DNA from: Pseudogymnoascus destructans | Lineage: Eukaryota; Ascomycota; Leotiomycetes; Thelebolales; Thelebolaceae | Assembly: GCF_001641265.1 (NCBI RefSeq) | Contig: NW_020167526.1 | Location: 930,001 to 994,000, forward strand | Direction of reading: 5' to 3' | DNA: 64,000 nt | Part shown: in pieces, positions 11,881 to 22,031 of the stretch | Numbering within the stretch: position 1 is the stretch's first letter | Layout: the number at the start of each line of letters is the position of its first letter | Position numbers and translations under genes: made by a program | Notes under the pieces: model-generated | The model's database searches: none | What the model was told of the DNA's origin: nothing | Seen by the model: the letters and a program-made list of their open reading frames with translations, nothing else

Positions 11881-13451
11881 CAGGGCGAATGAGAGATCCA
11901 ACCGAATAAGGAGTCAGACAGAGAAATTGGCAAATGTACCACCAACGCTGCGGTTTGCAGATAGGTATACCAGTGAAGTGAAATATCCGGATCTTGGGCT
12001 CGTAATAAGGAAAGTTGATACCAGCAACTCGACATCCAGGTGGGTCGGTGAGTATAAGCAAAGGACCAGGCTTGGAAATGTAGTCTTGACTGCAACAGAA
12101 CAGCTTGGGACAACGTGCTTTGACTTTTGGGGAGGTATTTGATCGGAGGGGAGACCGAGAAACATAAATACCCATTCTCGCAATTATGATGGGGCGGTCA
12201 GCGCTCCTACCATGACGCCGCATGTTAATTGCGAGAGAAATTAGGCCACCACTGGCCTAACACCATTGCTGGAGCTATAGCCCTGTAAAACCTGCTTGGG
12301 GTTTCGCAAACAGCGTGCTTCACTGGCCTCACTTCGCGCAAATGATTCGGAAATGGCAACCTCTTGTGGAATCGACCGGGAGCTGCGGTCCACTACGAAC
12401 CAGCGTATTAAACATGGCACTCAACGTCAGGGTGTCCACGGCAGCCCGCAATGACCTTCGCTAGGCTCGTCTCATACCGTAGCCCATTTGCTACGCCAGA
12501 GTCGACTGACTTTGAGGCCCGAATCAATTCAACGCGCCAGGCCACTAGGGCCCCTTAGGCTGCGTTGGGCAGACGTGGTTGTGCAGTGAGAAATCCTGCC
12601 ATGACGATTGGAGAGAGCAGGGATGGTTGGAAAACATCGCCCAAGGGACGTGGAAACTCGAGAGTAGTTTAAGTTACATCGAGAAGCGACCTACATGTTG
12701 TCACCTCTACCGACCCAGTTGATGCCCTTGATGGCAGCAAAGCCGGGCGTTGTGCGAGCATTGGGCATGAATCCAGGCCTCCTTGGGCATGGCTTAGCTC
12801 ATGCCTTGCTGCCCACCTTGTTGAGAATGGATTTGCTGTCCTGGCCACCGATTTTTGATGCAAAACCGGTCTGCCATACGAGGAGAAGACGCCTTAAAGT
12901 AGTTGGCTGTTGTCCGCAAAATGATTGTCGAATAGGGTGGTTGAGGGAATCAAGTTCGCTTACTACTCACCGGTTTCTTCTCATCATTATCAGCTCACGT
13001 GACCCGCACGACCATTAAGTCCCACAGGTCAGCCGCTGCCACGTCTCTTCTTCTGGCATGATATCAACATGTCGCCTGAACCGAAAAGGGACGAATCGTG
13101 CATCTCCGGACTCTGCGATACATTTCAGGTCGTCGTCAGCATGGCAAACAGAATATCCGACATGGAGGAATAGGTCCGGTTAACTCTAAATTAAAAAGTG
13201 TCAATCAGCTGGAGCTATTTCTTACCGTAGACTTCGGTGCAAGATGACTGACTGCCTTATGGCCACTTGTTCGGTGTTATCACGTGTTAGTATTAACGTT
13301 CTGGAGTTTATCCTCTTGTTGGGAAGTTGCGATGGCCCATTTTTGGGGAAATATCATGCCTCGGCACGCTTCTCTACATACCCCACACTTTCTGTATCCG
13401 CAAGCAACCGAGCTTCATGAACCCCCGGATATTCACATCAAGCGCAAGCGC
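11881..13451. other. Gene-free interval
   Basis: No coding region or RNA gene is supported. Short open frames, such as one at 12695-13018, have no family signature. The right end is the promoter region of the nitronate monooxygenase gene. Confidence 0.45.
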
Positions 13452-13458
13452 TTATATA
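13452..13458 (+). promoter_or_regulatory. TATA-like element of the nitronate monooxygenase gene
   Basis: TTATATA lies about 100 nt upstream of the ATG at 13554, a usual spacing for a fungal TATA box. Confidence 0.4.
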
Positions 13459-13553
13459 GAGGATACCTTTGTAAATCATGAGTTTTTGAGAATAATACCC
13501 TTCATCTAGCAAGCCATTCAATCTGCCAATCACCCACGAAGCACCTCCTCACA

Positions 13554-14603
13554 ATGGCTCCAATCACCACCCCCCTCACCACCCTCCTGGGTATCCAGCA
13601 CCCCATCCTCCTCGCCGGCATGGCGCGCACGTCGGGTGGGCCCCTAGCAGCTGCCGTATCCAACGCCGGCGGCATTGGCTGCATCGGCGGTCTAGGCTAC
13701 ACCCCCGACCAGCTCCGCGAGATCATCCACGAGCTCAAGGAAAACCTCACCTCCAAAGACCTCCCCTTCGGCGTTGACCTCGCCCTCCCCAAGGTCGGCG
13801 ACGGCGCGCGCAAGACCAACCACGATTACACTCACGGCCAGCTGGACGAGCTGATCACCGTCACGATCGAGGAGGGCGCAAAGCTGTTCATCAGCGCTGT
13901 CGGAATTCCGCCGCCACATGTGATTAAGCGCCTCCACGATGCCGGTATCGTCATCATGAACATGGTTGGCGCGCCGAAGCACGCAAAGTACGCTCTCGAT
14001 GCTGGCGTTGATATCGTATGTGCTCAGGGAGGCGAGGGTGGCGGACACACGGGCAACATCCCCAACTCGGTGTTGATCCCGGCTGTTGTGGATGTTGCGC
14101 GCCAGTACAGGCCGAAGCTTCTTAAGGGGCAGACGGCACTGGTTGTCGCTGCAGGTGGTATCTACAATGGACGTAGTTTAGCGGCGAGTTTGATGCAGGG
14201 AGCTGCTGGTGTTTGGGTGGGAACGCGCTTCGTTGCGGCGACTGAGGCTGGATGCAGTGAGCAACACAAGGAGGCCGTTGTATCTGCTGGTTTTGATGAT
14301 ACCCTGAGGACTCTGGTGGTCAGTGGACGCCCGTTGAGAGTCAAGATGAACGATTATATTGCGAAGTGGGAGGCACAGCCCGAGAAGATCAAGGAGCTGA
14401 CGGAGAGTGGTGTTGTCCCCATTCAGAAGGACTTCGAGGATGGAGTGGATATCGATATTCCTTTCTTGATGGGCCAGGTTTCCGGGGCGATTAATGATAT
14501 TAAGCCGGCTGGAGACATTGTAAAGGAGATGGTGTCTGAGGCCGCAGACATGTTGAAGCTGGGCGGGACATATCTCAACGGTGATAAGCAGAGCAGGTTG
14601 TGA
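13554..14603 (+). CDS. Nitronate monooxygenase (2-nitropropane dioxygenase family)
   Basis: FMN-dependent oxidation of alkyl nitronates, including propionate-3-nitronate, to carbonyl compounds; generally seen as detoxification. It is a single exon of 349 residues. It opens with the family start TTLLGIQHPILLAGMARTSG and a TIM-barrel beta strand. The glycine-rich AQGGEGGGHTG stretch near residues 160-170 carries the conserved His. The flavin phosphate-binding segment follows as AAGGIYNGRSLAASLMQGA and GVWVGTRF near residues 200-228. The third-codon positions are C-rich in the first half, as in well-expressed genes of the window. The neighbours (an unrelated conserved gene and a transposon block) give no pathway context. 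The exact substrate is inferred from the family. Confidence 0.92.
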   Translation: MAPITTPLTTLLGIQHPILLAGMARTSGGPLAAAVSNAGGIGCIGGLGYTPDQLREIIHELKENLTSKDLPFGVDLALPKVGDGARKTNHDYTHGQLDELITVTIEEGAKLFISAVGIPPPHVIKRLHDAGIVIMNMVGAPKHAKYALDAGVDIVCAQGGEGGGHTGNIPNSVLIPAVVDVARQYRPKLLKGQTALVVAAGGIYNGRSLAASLMQGAAGVWVGTRFVAATEAGCSEQHKEAVVSAGFDDTLRTLVVSGRPLRVKMNDYIAKWEAQPEKIKELTESGVVPIQKDFEDGVDIDIPFLMGQVSGAINDIKPAGDIVKEMVSEAADMLKLGGTYLNGDKQSRL

Positions 14604-15039
14604 AGAGTGTCACATATGAGAGGAATCGGTTCTTGCTACTGTTAGCATGTCAACCAGGCATGAGTACAGTAACGTAGGTCGTGGTGTAATAGGGGGGGAG
14701 GTGTAATGGGGGTAGTGGGGTTGGGTCCGCCCCATCAAAACCACCACTACCATCACTACTACCATTGCCCATAATGGTTCAAAAAAGGAGTATTAAGGCT
14801 CTAGAACGCGAATATTAGCTGTTAAATCAAATCAATACAAGTCTATTTATGCAGCTACAAAAGCCCTGAAGGTGCCAGAGGAGACATTGCGACGTCGCCT
14901 ACAAGGGGGACACACGCTAAGTGGCTATGCTCCTAGCCACCGGATTCTAAGAGAGGTTGCAGAAGAAGTGCGCTCAAACAAGTGCCGGGTCTTCTAGGTA
15001 ATTTGGGTAGATACAGTAGTCAATTAATCAACTCAATTC

Positions 15040-15664
15040 CTGAACTCTGCTCCTAATCGTCGGTGTTCGCACCGACCCAACCACCTTACAGGTGGTCGGC
15101 AAAAGCGAAGTGCATCCGGAAAGCGAAATTGCATCCAGCCAGCCAGATATCATTAGTATGTAGAATCTAATATAACCACTATCTAAACAACTAAGTTATA
15201 CAACCAATTAAGTGATTAAATTATTAAATAAAATTGACGCTATTCTCACTTTAAAACAACCCTGAATCCAAATTCTCTTCTGTCCTGTCTGTAAATATGT
15301 CCTCATCCAAACCACTAAATCTTATAAATCCAGTCTCATCATCACCGTCTACCTGTGACCCAAACCACCACATTGTTGAAATCAATTGAATATTGGCTTC
15401 TTCTTGAATCTCTAGCTCCTACGCAATTTTTTCAGGATCAGGAATTGGATTAAGTAAATCAGGAGGCACCTCCTGCTTTGCTTTTAACAACTAGGTAACC
15501 TGCGGCTTTCTTGACAGCTCGGCTTTGCAGGCCTCAACACCACGAATATAAAGCTCCTTTTTGACCTTATTCAAGGCTATTCATGCTCTGAATTTTGACT
15601 TCCACTCTTGAGTTTCCTTCTCCTTTTTAGCCTTGTCAGCTATTTTTTTTCCAAGCATCTTTAG
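15040..15664 (-). mobile_element. Reverse-oriented transposase C-terminal fragment
   Basis: Read on the minus strand, this encodes a stop-containing tail with a coiled Lys/Glu-rich part and an acidic end with FSGLDEDIFTDRTEENLDSG. That is typical of the C-terminus of Fot1/Tan1-type transposases. It is opposite in orientation to the surrounding element, so it is likely a second inserted element. Its own ends were not resolved, although TAGTCAATTAATCAACTC near 15020 could be one. Confidence 0.5.
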
Positions 15665-16764
15665 TGTAATGGTGGGTGCACCAGATGTGAGAATCTAGCC
15701 ACCCAAGGAAGGGATGATTTTACTAAGACAACACACTGTCTTAGGAAACAGAGCCAAAGGGTTGTAGCTTAGACTATTCCACAATGCAGCAATCAAATGT
15801 ATGATGTAGTGGAGTGGTTTAGACAAGTTGTACAAATGTTGAGTCTGAGAACTCAGGGATAAGTCAGAGGTTAGCACCTCACTGACTTTTCAGAAACAAG
15901 GAGTAACAAGATCAATGCTTGGAAGCTTGGAAAAGACGTGGAAGTATGTGCTAGTCGATTTACTGTATTGTCTGCTTGCCCTTTCTTAAGGAAAGGGCAA
16001 TCCTATTTATGCTAAAGGAGTGTAGTTCTCTCATTTTCCAAGACTTTCCATGACTTACCAGGCTTGGTAACTGTAGTTGACGTAAGAGAATCCCATAGAA
16101 CCATCTCTTAGGTTCGTAGCCTATAGGAAGTAAAAGGAGGTCCAAGGTCAGAGTACCCCTATAGACAAATTATGTCATAGACAAATTATGTCATAACTTA
16201 ACCAATCTTGTGGGTAACTAAGGAGCGATGACGTGTAATGAATCATAGAGGGTTGTAGAAGCTTTTGGAGCTATCGTTCATGTTCCTAGGCCTCTAGTTG
16301 GTAGAGATATGTCATGTGTAGTATTAGCCCAGTAACTAAGGAGTGATGTCATGTAATGAATCATAGAGGGTTGTAGAGATATGCTATGTGGTCATATTGG
16401 CCCAGTAACTAAGGAGCAATGACGTGTAATGAATCATAGAGGGTTGTAGAAGCTTTTGGAGCTATCGTTCATGTTCCTAGGCCTCTAGTTGGTAGAGATA
16501 TGCCATGTGGTAGTATTGGCCCACCCCCTTAAGGAGGAGATTTTCTTAATAACTTGTTCAATGAGTGTTCAAATGATATGCCGTGATGTATGTAGCATAG
16601 ACAGATGTAGTAGAAGAGTTTGCAGCAATCGTTGAGTAGTATTGCTTCTGTTGTTGGTGTGATAAGCCAAGATATGTATGGTGACTTGTAGGTTTGAGGA
16701 GGAGATTTCTAAGTTTGCTCTTGAGTTTGATAGCAAACTGAGTGCAACGAATGTCAGTATGACA
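15665..16764 (+). repeat. LTR family A, copy 1 (about 1.1 kb)
   Basis: Begins TGTAATGGTGGGTGCACC and ends GTCAGTATGACA, a TG...CA structure shared with the copies at 26678, 27721 and (inverted) 28869. No matching 5-bp target duplication is visible here (TTTAG versus TATTG). It contains three tandem copies of a unit starting GTAACTAAGGAG (near 16213, 16331 and 16404), against one in copy 3. No internal gag/pol is present, so it is a solo LTR or fragment. Confidence 0.75.
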
Positions 16765-17714
16765 TATTGCAATTTTTGGTCCTCTAAAAAGTCGCCTTAT
16801 AACAGCTCTCTTACATCTTAATGAGGCACAACTACTACGTATACAGAAAGCAGAGTGGCTAGAAGCATACATACAAGCAAGAGAAGCTACATTTGTAACT
16901 TAAACATTACTTCTGCTTAGAGAGGACCATTTCAACTACAAACAGTCATTTGTACAGCTATGCTTCCTACTACAGATGTAGTAATAGAACGCCCAAAGAC
17001 TCTAATGATATTTTTAAGAAGGTATTCTTAAATAGCAGTCCACCTAATTTTAATACCCTCTAAAAAGCGAATTCTATGCTCTTAACAGCCTTAAATCAAG
17101 GGGTTTTAAACACTCCTACAAAGCGATATATCCACAAGTTAGCAGATGAGACAGAGCGGCTAAACACACGCATCCTTTAACAAAGAGAGACAGATAACTC
17201 ACGCTTAATTATCTAGAAACGCAAAGAACAGAGCTAGGGCAAGAGAGCAGTTTTGAAGGGTCAATTCTATATCTCTACTAAGAAGCTGCGGTCGCAAGTA
17301 GCAGAAGCAGAAGCAGCAATAGCAACACAAAAGTCGAAAATATCAACAACACCACAAGTTACAACATCTATAATTGATTTAATTGATGATGGGAGTGTGG
17401 AGGATCTATATGATAACTAGTGATATAGATGAATTAGGATGGTAGTAATTGAATTTTTTCGATTTTTTGAAGGTGGTGGTATTTTGATGGTGCGGACCCA
17501 ACCCCACTACCCCCATTACACATTACACCACGACCTACGTTGAGGTCTAGATTTGGTATCCGCTAGTAACAATGTATATACATTTATCCCAATTACCCAG
17601 CATGGCGAGCACTTCGCATGCACGTATAACGCCTGACACCTTTCCTTGTTCCCTAATACACCTTGCTGGTTCCTCCCAAATCATACTCCAAGCCCAAAAG
17701 CAAATAATGATTCC

Positions 17715-19076
17715 CTAAAATCGAGGTAATCTTGCCGGCACAAAATCCGGTTCTGCAGTTTCCTCAGAGTCAGACGTAGCTTCATTTGAAGAGCCATTCG
17801 TGAGTCCATTCGTGACAGCAGGTTCTGAGCTGGGATTTGTATCGACCTCTGCAGCGTTTGCTGTTTTGGGTGATAGGTGGTCTTCGGAATTGCGAGTGCG
17901 CAAACTCTGGCGCATGGGCGTCTGCAACCCTGAACGAAGCTCGCCACTGCCCAATCCTCGCTCTGAAGCCAACTTAAGAGCAGCCTCGCGTTTTGACTGT
18001 AGCTCAGCTTCTTCTTGTTGTCGGAGCCGTTCCTCCTCCTGCTGTAACTCAGATAGATGTGGTATGTTGCTGTCCTCCTCATTCAGTCCATCCAAAGGTT
18101 GCGCAGCCGACTCGTCTGTTTTAGAACCTAGTCCACTGAGTGACTGGTTCGAAGAATGCGATGTTCCAGAGAGTGCCCTCGACATTGCCGCCGATCGCTC
18201 ACGGCTCTTTCCTTTGCTGCTGTTTCTTGTTTTACTGCTGCTGTGATCCTCCAAGGTGGTGACGGTACCACGCCGTCCAAGAGCGGTCGCAAATTCGTCG
18301 CTCAGTGGAACAGCATCATCTTCTCCATCACTAGGGAAGAGGTCGCCCCTTGACCTAAACGAGTCTGAAGTGTCTCCTGAAGCACTGGTAGAACTTCTCG
18401 GCCGCGTCTTTTTAATGTTTAGATCTCCAGCGTCGCTATCATCGCTATGATCATCGTCTATGAGAGGCTCCGCCTCAGCATCATCTCCAAGCTCTGCCCT
18501 ATGCGTGCCGGGATGGTCCTGCAAGTCGGCTGCGCTTGGCTTGTATCTTAACGTTCCACCAAACTTGAATGGGAGACGTTGTAAGAATCCGAGGGCACTT
18601 GTACTCGGGATAATTGTCGGATCCGGCAAGCCATCAAGTGTCCCTCTCCGCTTTGTGGTGCGCCTGGTCCCGTAACTCATTTTCCTCTTCCTTCCTGATG
18701 GCTGATCGTCTGGCCCATGACTATTCGACCCACTTCCAGCCAGCAGCCTGTCCAGCTCATCATTCCCCCATCCTAAAAGACCACCACTAGCGCCAGCGTC
18801 CTCATCATCCCAATCGTCGTAGAAGTCGAAGCTATACTCTGCCCTGCCTCTAGCTCTGTCGCGCTCGCGTAGTCGCCTAGCCCTCTCTTCGCGATCGGGG
18901 AAGCATTGTGTCGTGCATTGTTCGATGCTCTCTCCCATCGACGCAAAGCATGGATTGATGTAATCGTGCACAAATGACCATATTCCAGCCGCCGCAGTCT
19001 CCGTCGCGGTCTCAGCATTGTGCGAAATGTTGTTCCACGTCTGGCGGATTCGGGGATCTTCGAGGAGGGGAGCCAT
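17715..19076 (-). CDS. Conserved disordered protein, function unknown
   Basis: One exon, 453 residues. The first 70 residues look folded: a MAPLLEDPRIRQTWNNISHN start, an Ala-rich helix, then WSFVHDYINPCFASMGESIE with several cysteines. A basic stretch and an acidic-aromatic patch (YSFDFYDDWDDED) follow. The remainder is mostly disordered: a basic KRKMSYGTRRTTKRRG segment (possible nuclear signal), long Ser/Asp-rich regions, and a Glu/Gln-rich coiled coil near residues 345-375. I recall similar uncharacterised proteins in Eurotiomycetes but no function. The ATG at 19076 is the first in frame. The nested transposon block ends about 175 bp beyond its stop codon. Confidence 0.7.
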   Translation of the reverse strand: MAPLLEDPRIRQTWNNISHNAETATETAAAGIWSFVHDYINPCFASMGESIEQCTTQCFPDREERARRLRERDRARGRAEYSFDFYDDWDDEDAGASGGLLGWGNDELDRLLAGSGSNSHGPDDQPSGRKRKMSYGTRRTTKRRGTLDGLPDPTIIPSTSALGFLQRLPFKFGGTLRYKPSAADLQDHPGTHRAELGDDAEAEPLIDDDHSDDSDAGDLNIKKTRPRSSTSASGDTSDSFRSRGDLFPSDGEDDAVPLSDEFATALGRRGTVTTLEDHSSSKTRNSSKGKSRERSAAMSRALSGTSHSSNQSLSGLGSKTDESAAQPLDGLNEEDSNIPHLSELQQEEERLRQQEEAELQSKREAALKLASERGLGSGELRSGLQTPMRQSLRTRNSEDHLSPKTANAAEVDTNPSSEPAVTNGLTNGSSNEATSDSEETAEPDFVPARLPRF

Positions 19077-19595
19077 TGTAGGTGCCGAGGTGACAGGTGA
19101 TCATTCCATGAGTGGAGTAAAAGTAATCGCTGTCACTATCGAATAGCAACTACAGTATAGCGGTATTCTTGAACCGATTGCTGTTATCATCGGCATTCTG
19201 TGCTTGTTGCATAACCGCTTTGCGGGATGATGGGCTAAGAGCTGTTCGTTATTGACCTCGTACACGTGACGTCAGCCCACCGTAGCGCATCAAATCGAGG
19301 CCAAGGCGGCCCCCACTTTTGCGAGACCCCTGCAGCTTTATGTGTGAACCCTCAATGACGCAAGTGAGGCTTTGTACGACAGGAGGCACGGAGAGTATGC
19401 GCAATAGCGTGCCTCATTGGCGTTGCGGTTACATCTTCTTATCACGGGAACTGAGTATCTTGTTGTGCCGTAAATCCTGTCTCAGGAGATCCCTGCCCAA
19501 CATCGCATCAACACTTCACCACGAAGAGACAATTGGCTGCCAACATATATAATTTGCCTTCACACGCTGTCGATAGTAGAACCTAGGTAATAGCA
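19077..19595. other. Intergenic, two same-strand genes
   Basis: Promoter of the disordered-protein gene and 3' region of the taxilin gene. No other feature is supported. Confidence 0.5.
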
Positions 19596-21466
19596 CTAAA
19601 CAATACACGCATCAATGCTTGACACCATTGGCCGTAGAGCCATTGGTTGTCCCTGCGGCGGAGGCGGTGGAGGGGGAACCGGGCCAAAAGGTTGAGGTGC
19701 CTCAGGGTGCAGCTCTTCCTCCGTGTCCTCATCGTATTCCCCCTCTTCACTACCTTCCTCCTCGTCCTCGTCTTCGTACTCATACTCGCTTTCCGTTCCT
19801 TCTGGATCGCCTTCGCCCTCGGCATAGCTCCCTTCTACAGCCCCCTCCATGCCAGCCATGCCTTGTGCCAAACCCCTGCCTTGTTTCTGCATCTGGTTGA
19901 TGATGTCGGTTAACTTCTCGTTCTTTTTACGGAGAGTTTGCAGTTCGCGAGTTGTCTTGGTTCGCTCTTCCGCCATCTCAATAATATTGCGATTAGTTAG
20001 GTCATGCTTGCGAGTCAGAGTCATGTTTTCCTTCTCGAGGCGTTTCGTTTTCTTGGACATCTCCTCCATTTCCATACGGAAAGTCATGAACAGATCATTG
20101 CTATTGTTCAACGTGTCTTCGACCTGTTAATGGTCAGTATAATCAACTTAACTAGAAATTGGCGTCCTGGGTAACGCACCTGCTTGAACTTGTCGACATA
20201 GATGTTGAGTTGGCTCCTTAGCTCAGACTCAGTCTTCGAGAACGTTAACACCTGCGTATTTAACGTCCTAGACCTAGCCATCTCTTGCTCGGCGGCTTTC
20301 CGTTCGCGCTCGTACCGTGCCATATTGTACTGCACCTCGAGTTCCTTCGTCCGCATGAGTGAGTGGAAATGGAGCTCTCGAAGTTCGTACTGGTCGATGA
20401 GAGACTTGAAGCGTTGTCGAAACCTGTGGCACGTATGAGCTTATAATCCCCTAGCTTTCTAGATTCAACATACAGCTCGTCAACTTCCACGTTCACAACC
20501 TGGGCTTGAGGATGGTCTATGTCCTCTTGGTAGTCCTGTAATTGCCAAAGCATATCCTCATACTTGTTGTCCCAGTCCTCATGATTGCGCTTTTCTGCAT
20601 CTTGTAATGTCTTGTTCTCGCCCTGTAGAGAATGTCAGCTTCGAACATCGTAGTCTCACACGTATGACATATACGGCGCCACCATGCGAACGAAATTGCG
20701 CACCTTTAGGCGATTGTTCTCTCTCTGGAGCTCCCTGCAAAGTTTCTCCAGCTTTTCTCTCAGAGACACATTCTTGCTCAGTTCGGTCCGGCTGTGGTCT
20801 TTCTCCTTTTGCAGCTGGTCTCCTCGCTTCTTGTTCTTCAAGTTGTCCCGCTCCAAGCGCTTCATCTCCGCGAATAAGTCGGCGCATCGTTTCTGAAGAG
20901 CCTCGATTTTCTGGATGTCATCGAGTTTTGACGTCTGGTTGTTGAGTTCTCGACTGGCCTTCTTAACCTCCCGTTCTGTAATGACGCGTGTTAGCAAGGG
21001 GACGCAAAATATAGAAGAAATCCAACTGGTAGCGTTCTCTGGATAACACTGTGTGTTGTTTGCCTCATATTATGCGACTGCGTCCCCAAACAACCCGACA
21101 CTGTCGGCGTTGGTGAAGCGCGGTAGGCAAATCGTGCATTGTGGGCCTTGGAGCAGCATAACAGTGTAGACAACTTGACGCACCTATTTCTGCCTCTTGA
21201 TCTTTCTCTCCTGCAGCATCTAGTTCGAGTTGCGATATCTTGGCAGCAATAAGCTTCGAGGCCTCGTTTGGATCCGTGGTCTTCTTCATTTTCCCCTTCT
21301 TCGACGCATTCGATAGCCCTGCTGGATTGGGGGTTGTCGAATGGTCATGCACATGACTGTGATGACCGTTCACAGCTGATGCATCGCCGTGCATATGTCC
21401 ACCTGCGCTTAAGGACGAACTTCGAGGAAGAGGGGCGGAGGTTGGGATCGAGGGTGTAGTCGACAT
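19596..21466 (-). CDS. Taxilin-family coiled-coil protein (5 exons)
   Basis: Homologue of alpha/beta taxilins, long coiled-coil proteins that bind syntaxins and are linked to vesicle traffic; the fungal role is inferred. Exons are 21184-21466, 20704-20975, 20474-20622, 20180-20423 and 19596-20123, totalling 491 residues, with every join phase-consistent. Introns carry GTGCGT, GTGCGC, GTATGT and GTGCGT donors and CAG acceptors. The N-terminus is disordered and His/Ser-rich. The coiled coil contains EKLCRELQRENNRLKV, FRQRFKSLIDQYELRELHF, SLMRTKELEVQYNMARYE and TFRMEMEEMSKKTKRLEKEN, all hallmarks of the family. A long acidic Glu/Asp region and a polyproline tail follow. It diverges from cym1 with about 565 bp between start codons. 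Confidence 0.9.
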
Positions 21467-22031
21467 CCCGGTTCGAGGGACCCGATGCAGCACAGTAGCA
21501 TGAGATGCACTTTTCCTGCAATCTGCAATGCTCGTAATAGCCAGTATTGATGTCGTCAAGTAGGATTATATCGAGCAGGCTGCACTGTTTGCACTAGACG
21601 ACTCCAGACACGCCTGGAGTTTGGAAATTGGTAGATAGGTACGAGACAGGCTACGAGTACTCGAGTCTTTCTGTCTCGGTTAGGCCGGTGCTTCAACAGG
21701 CCAAACAAGTCTCGTGACTGTTGTTTACTTGTTACAGCCTGGCATCAATATGGCACATCTAGCTAATCTACAAATATTGGGTACAGATAATTTGAATCTG
21801 CGCAGTTATATGAGATGTAACGGATTATTTTGTTTCGATATTGGGATATCCCTTTTGGAATGCCTGGCAGGCCTCGACATGAACAGCTTATTAGCGGCGT
21901 TTGAGGTGACCACTCACAGGCGCGTATGGGAATATCCGTTGCCGAGATAAAAATGCCCGGAAGAGCCTCAACTTCCCCATACTGCACGTACATATCGGCA
22001 CTGCAGCTTTTTCGTTGGAAGGGCCGCAAAC
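21467..22031. promoter_or_regulatory. Divergent intergenic region, taxilin and cym1
   Basis: 565 bp separate the two start codons, so both promoters must lie here. No clear TATA box or operator is recognised. Confidence 0.5.

Larger units (their letters stand above)
14672..17540 (+). mobile_element. Fot1-like Tc1/mariner element, decayed and interrupted
   Basis: Long terminal inverted repeats begin ACGTAGGTCGTGGTGTAAT at 14672 and end with the complement at 17540. TA precedes the left end; the right side has TG, possibly a mutated target duplication. Just inside the left end, a psq-type helix-turn-helix remnant reads YAATKALKVPEETLRRRLQG. A matching transposase C-terminal tail lies at about 17040-17430. 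The frame is broken by TAG and TAA codons, several explained by CAG-to-TAG changes. Foreign material fills the middle: a reverse-oriented transposase tail at about 15200-15660 and an LTR at 15665-16764. Non-functional. Confidence 0.75.

Noticed and set aside
15960..16145. 61-codon minus-strand frame, repeated at 26974-27159
   Set aside because: Identical because both lie in copies of the same LTR; no evidence that it is translated.
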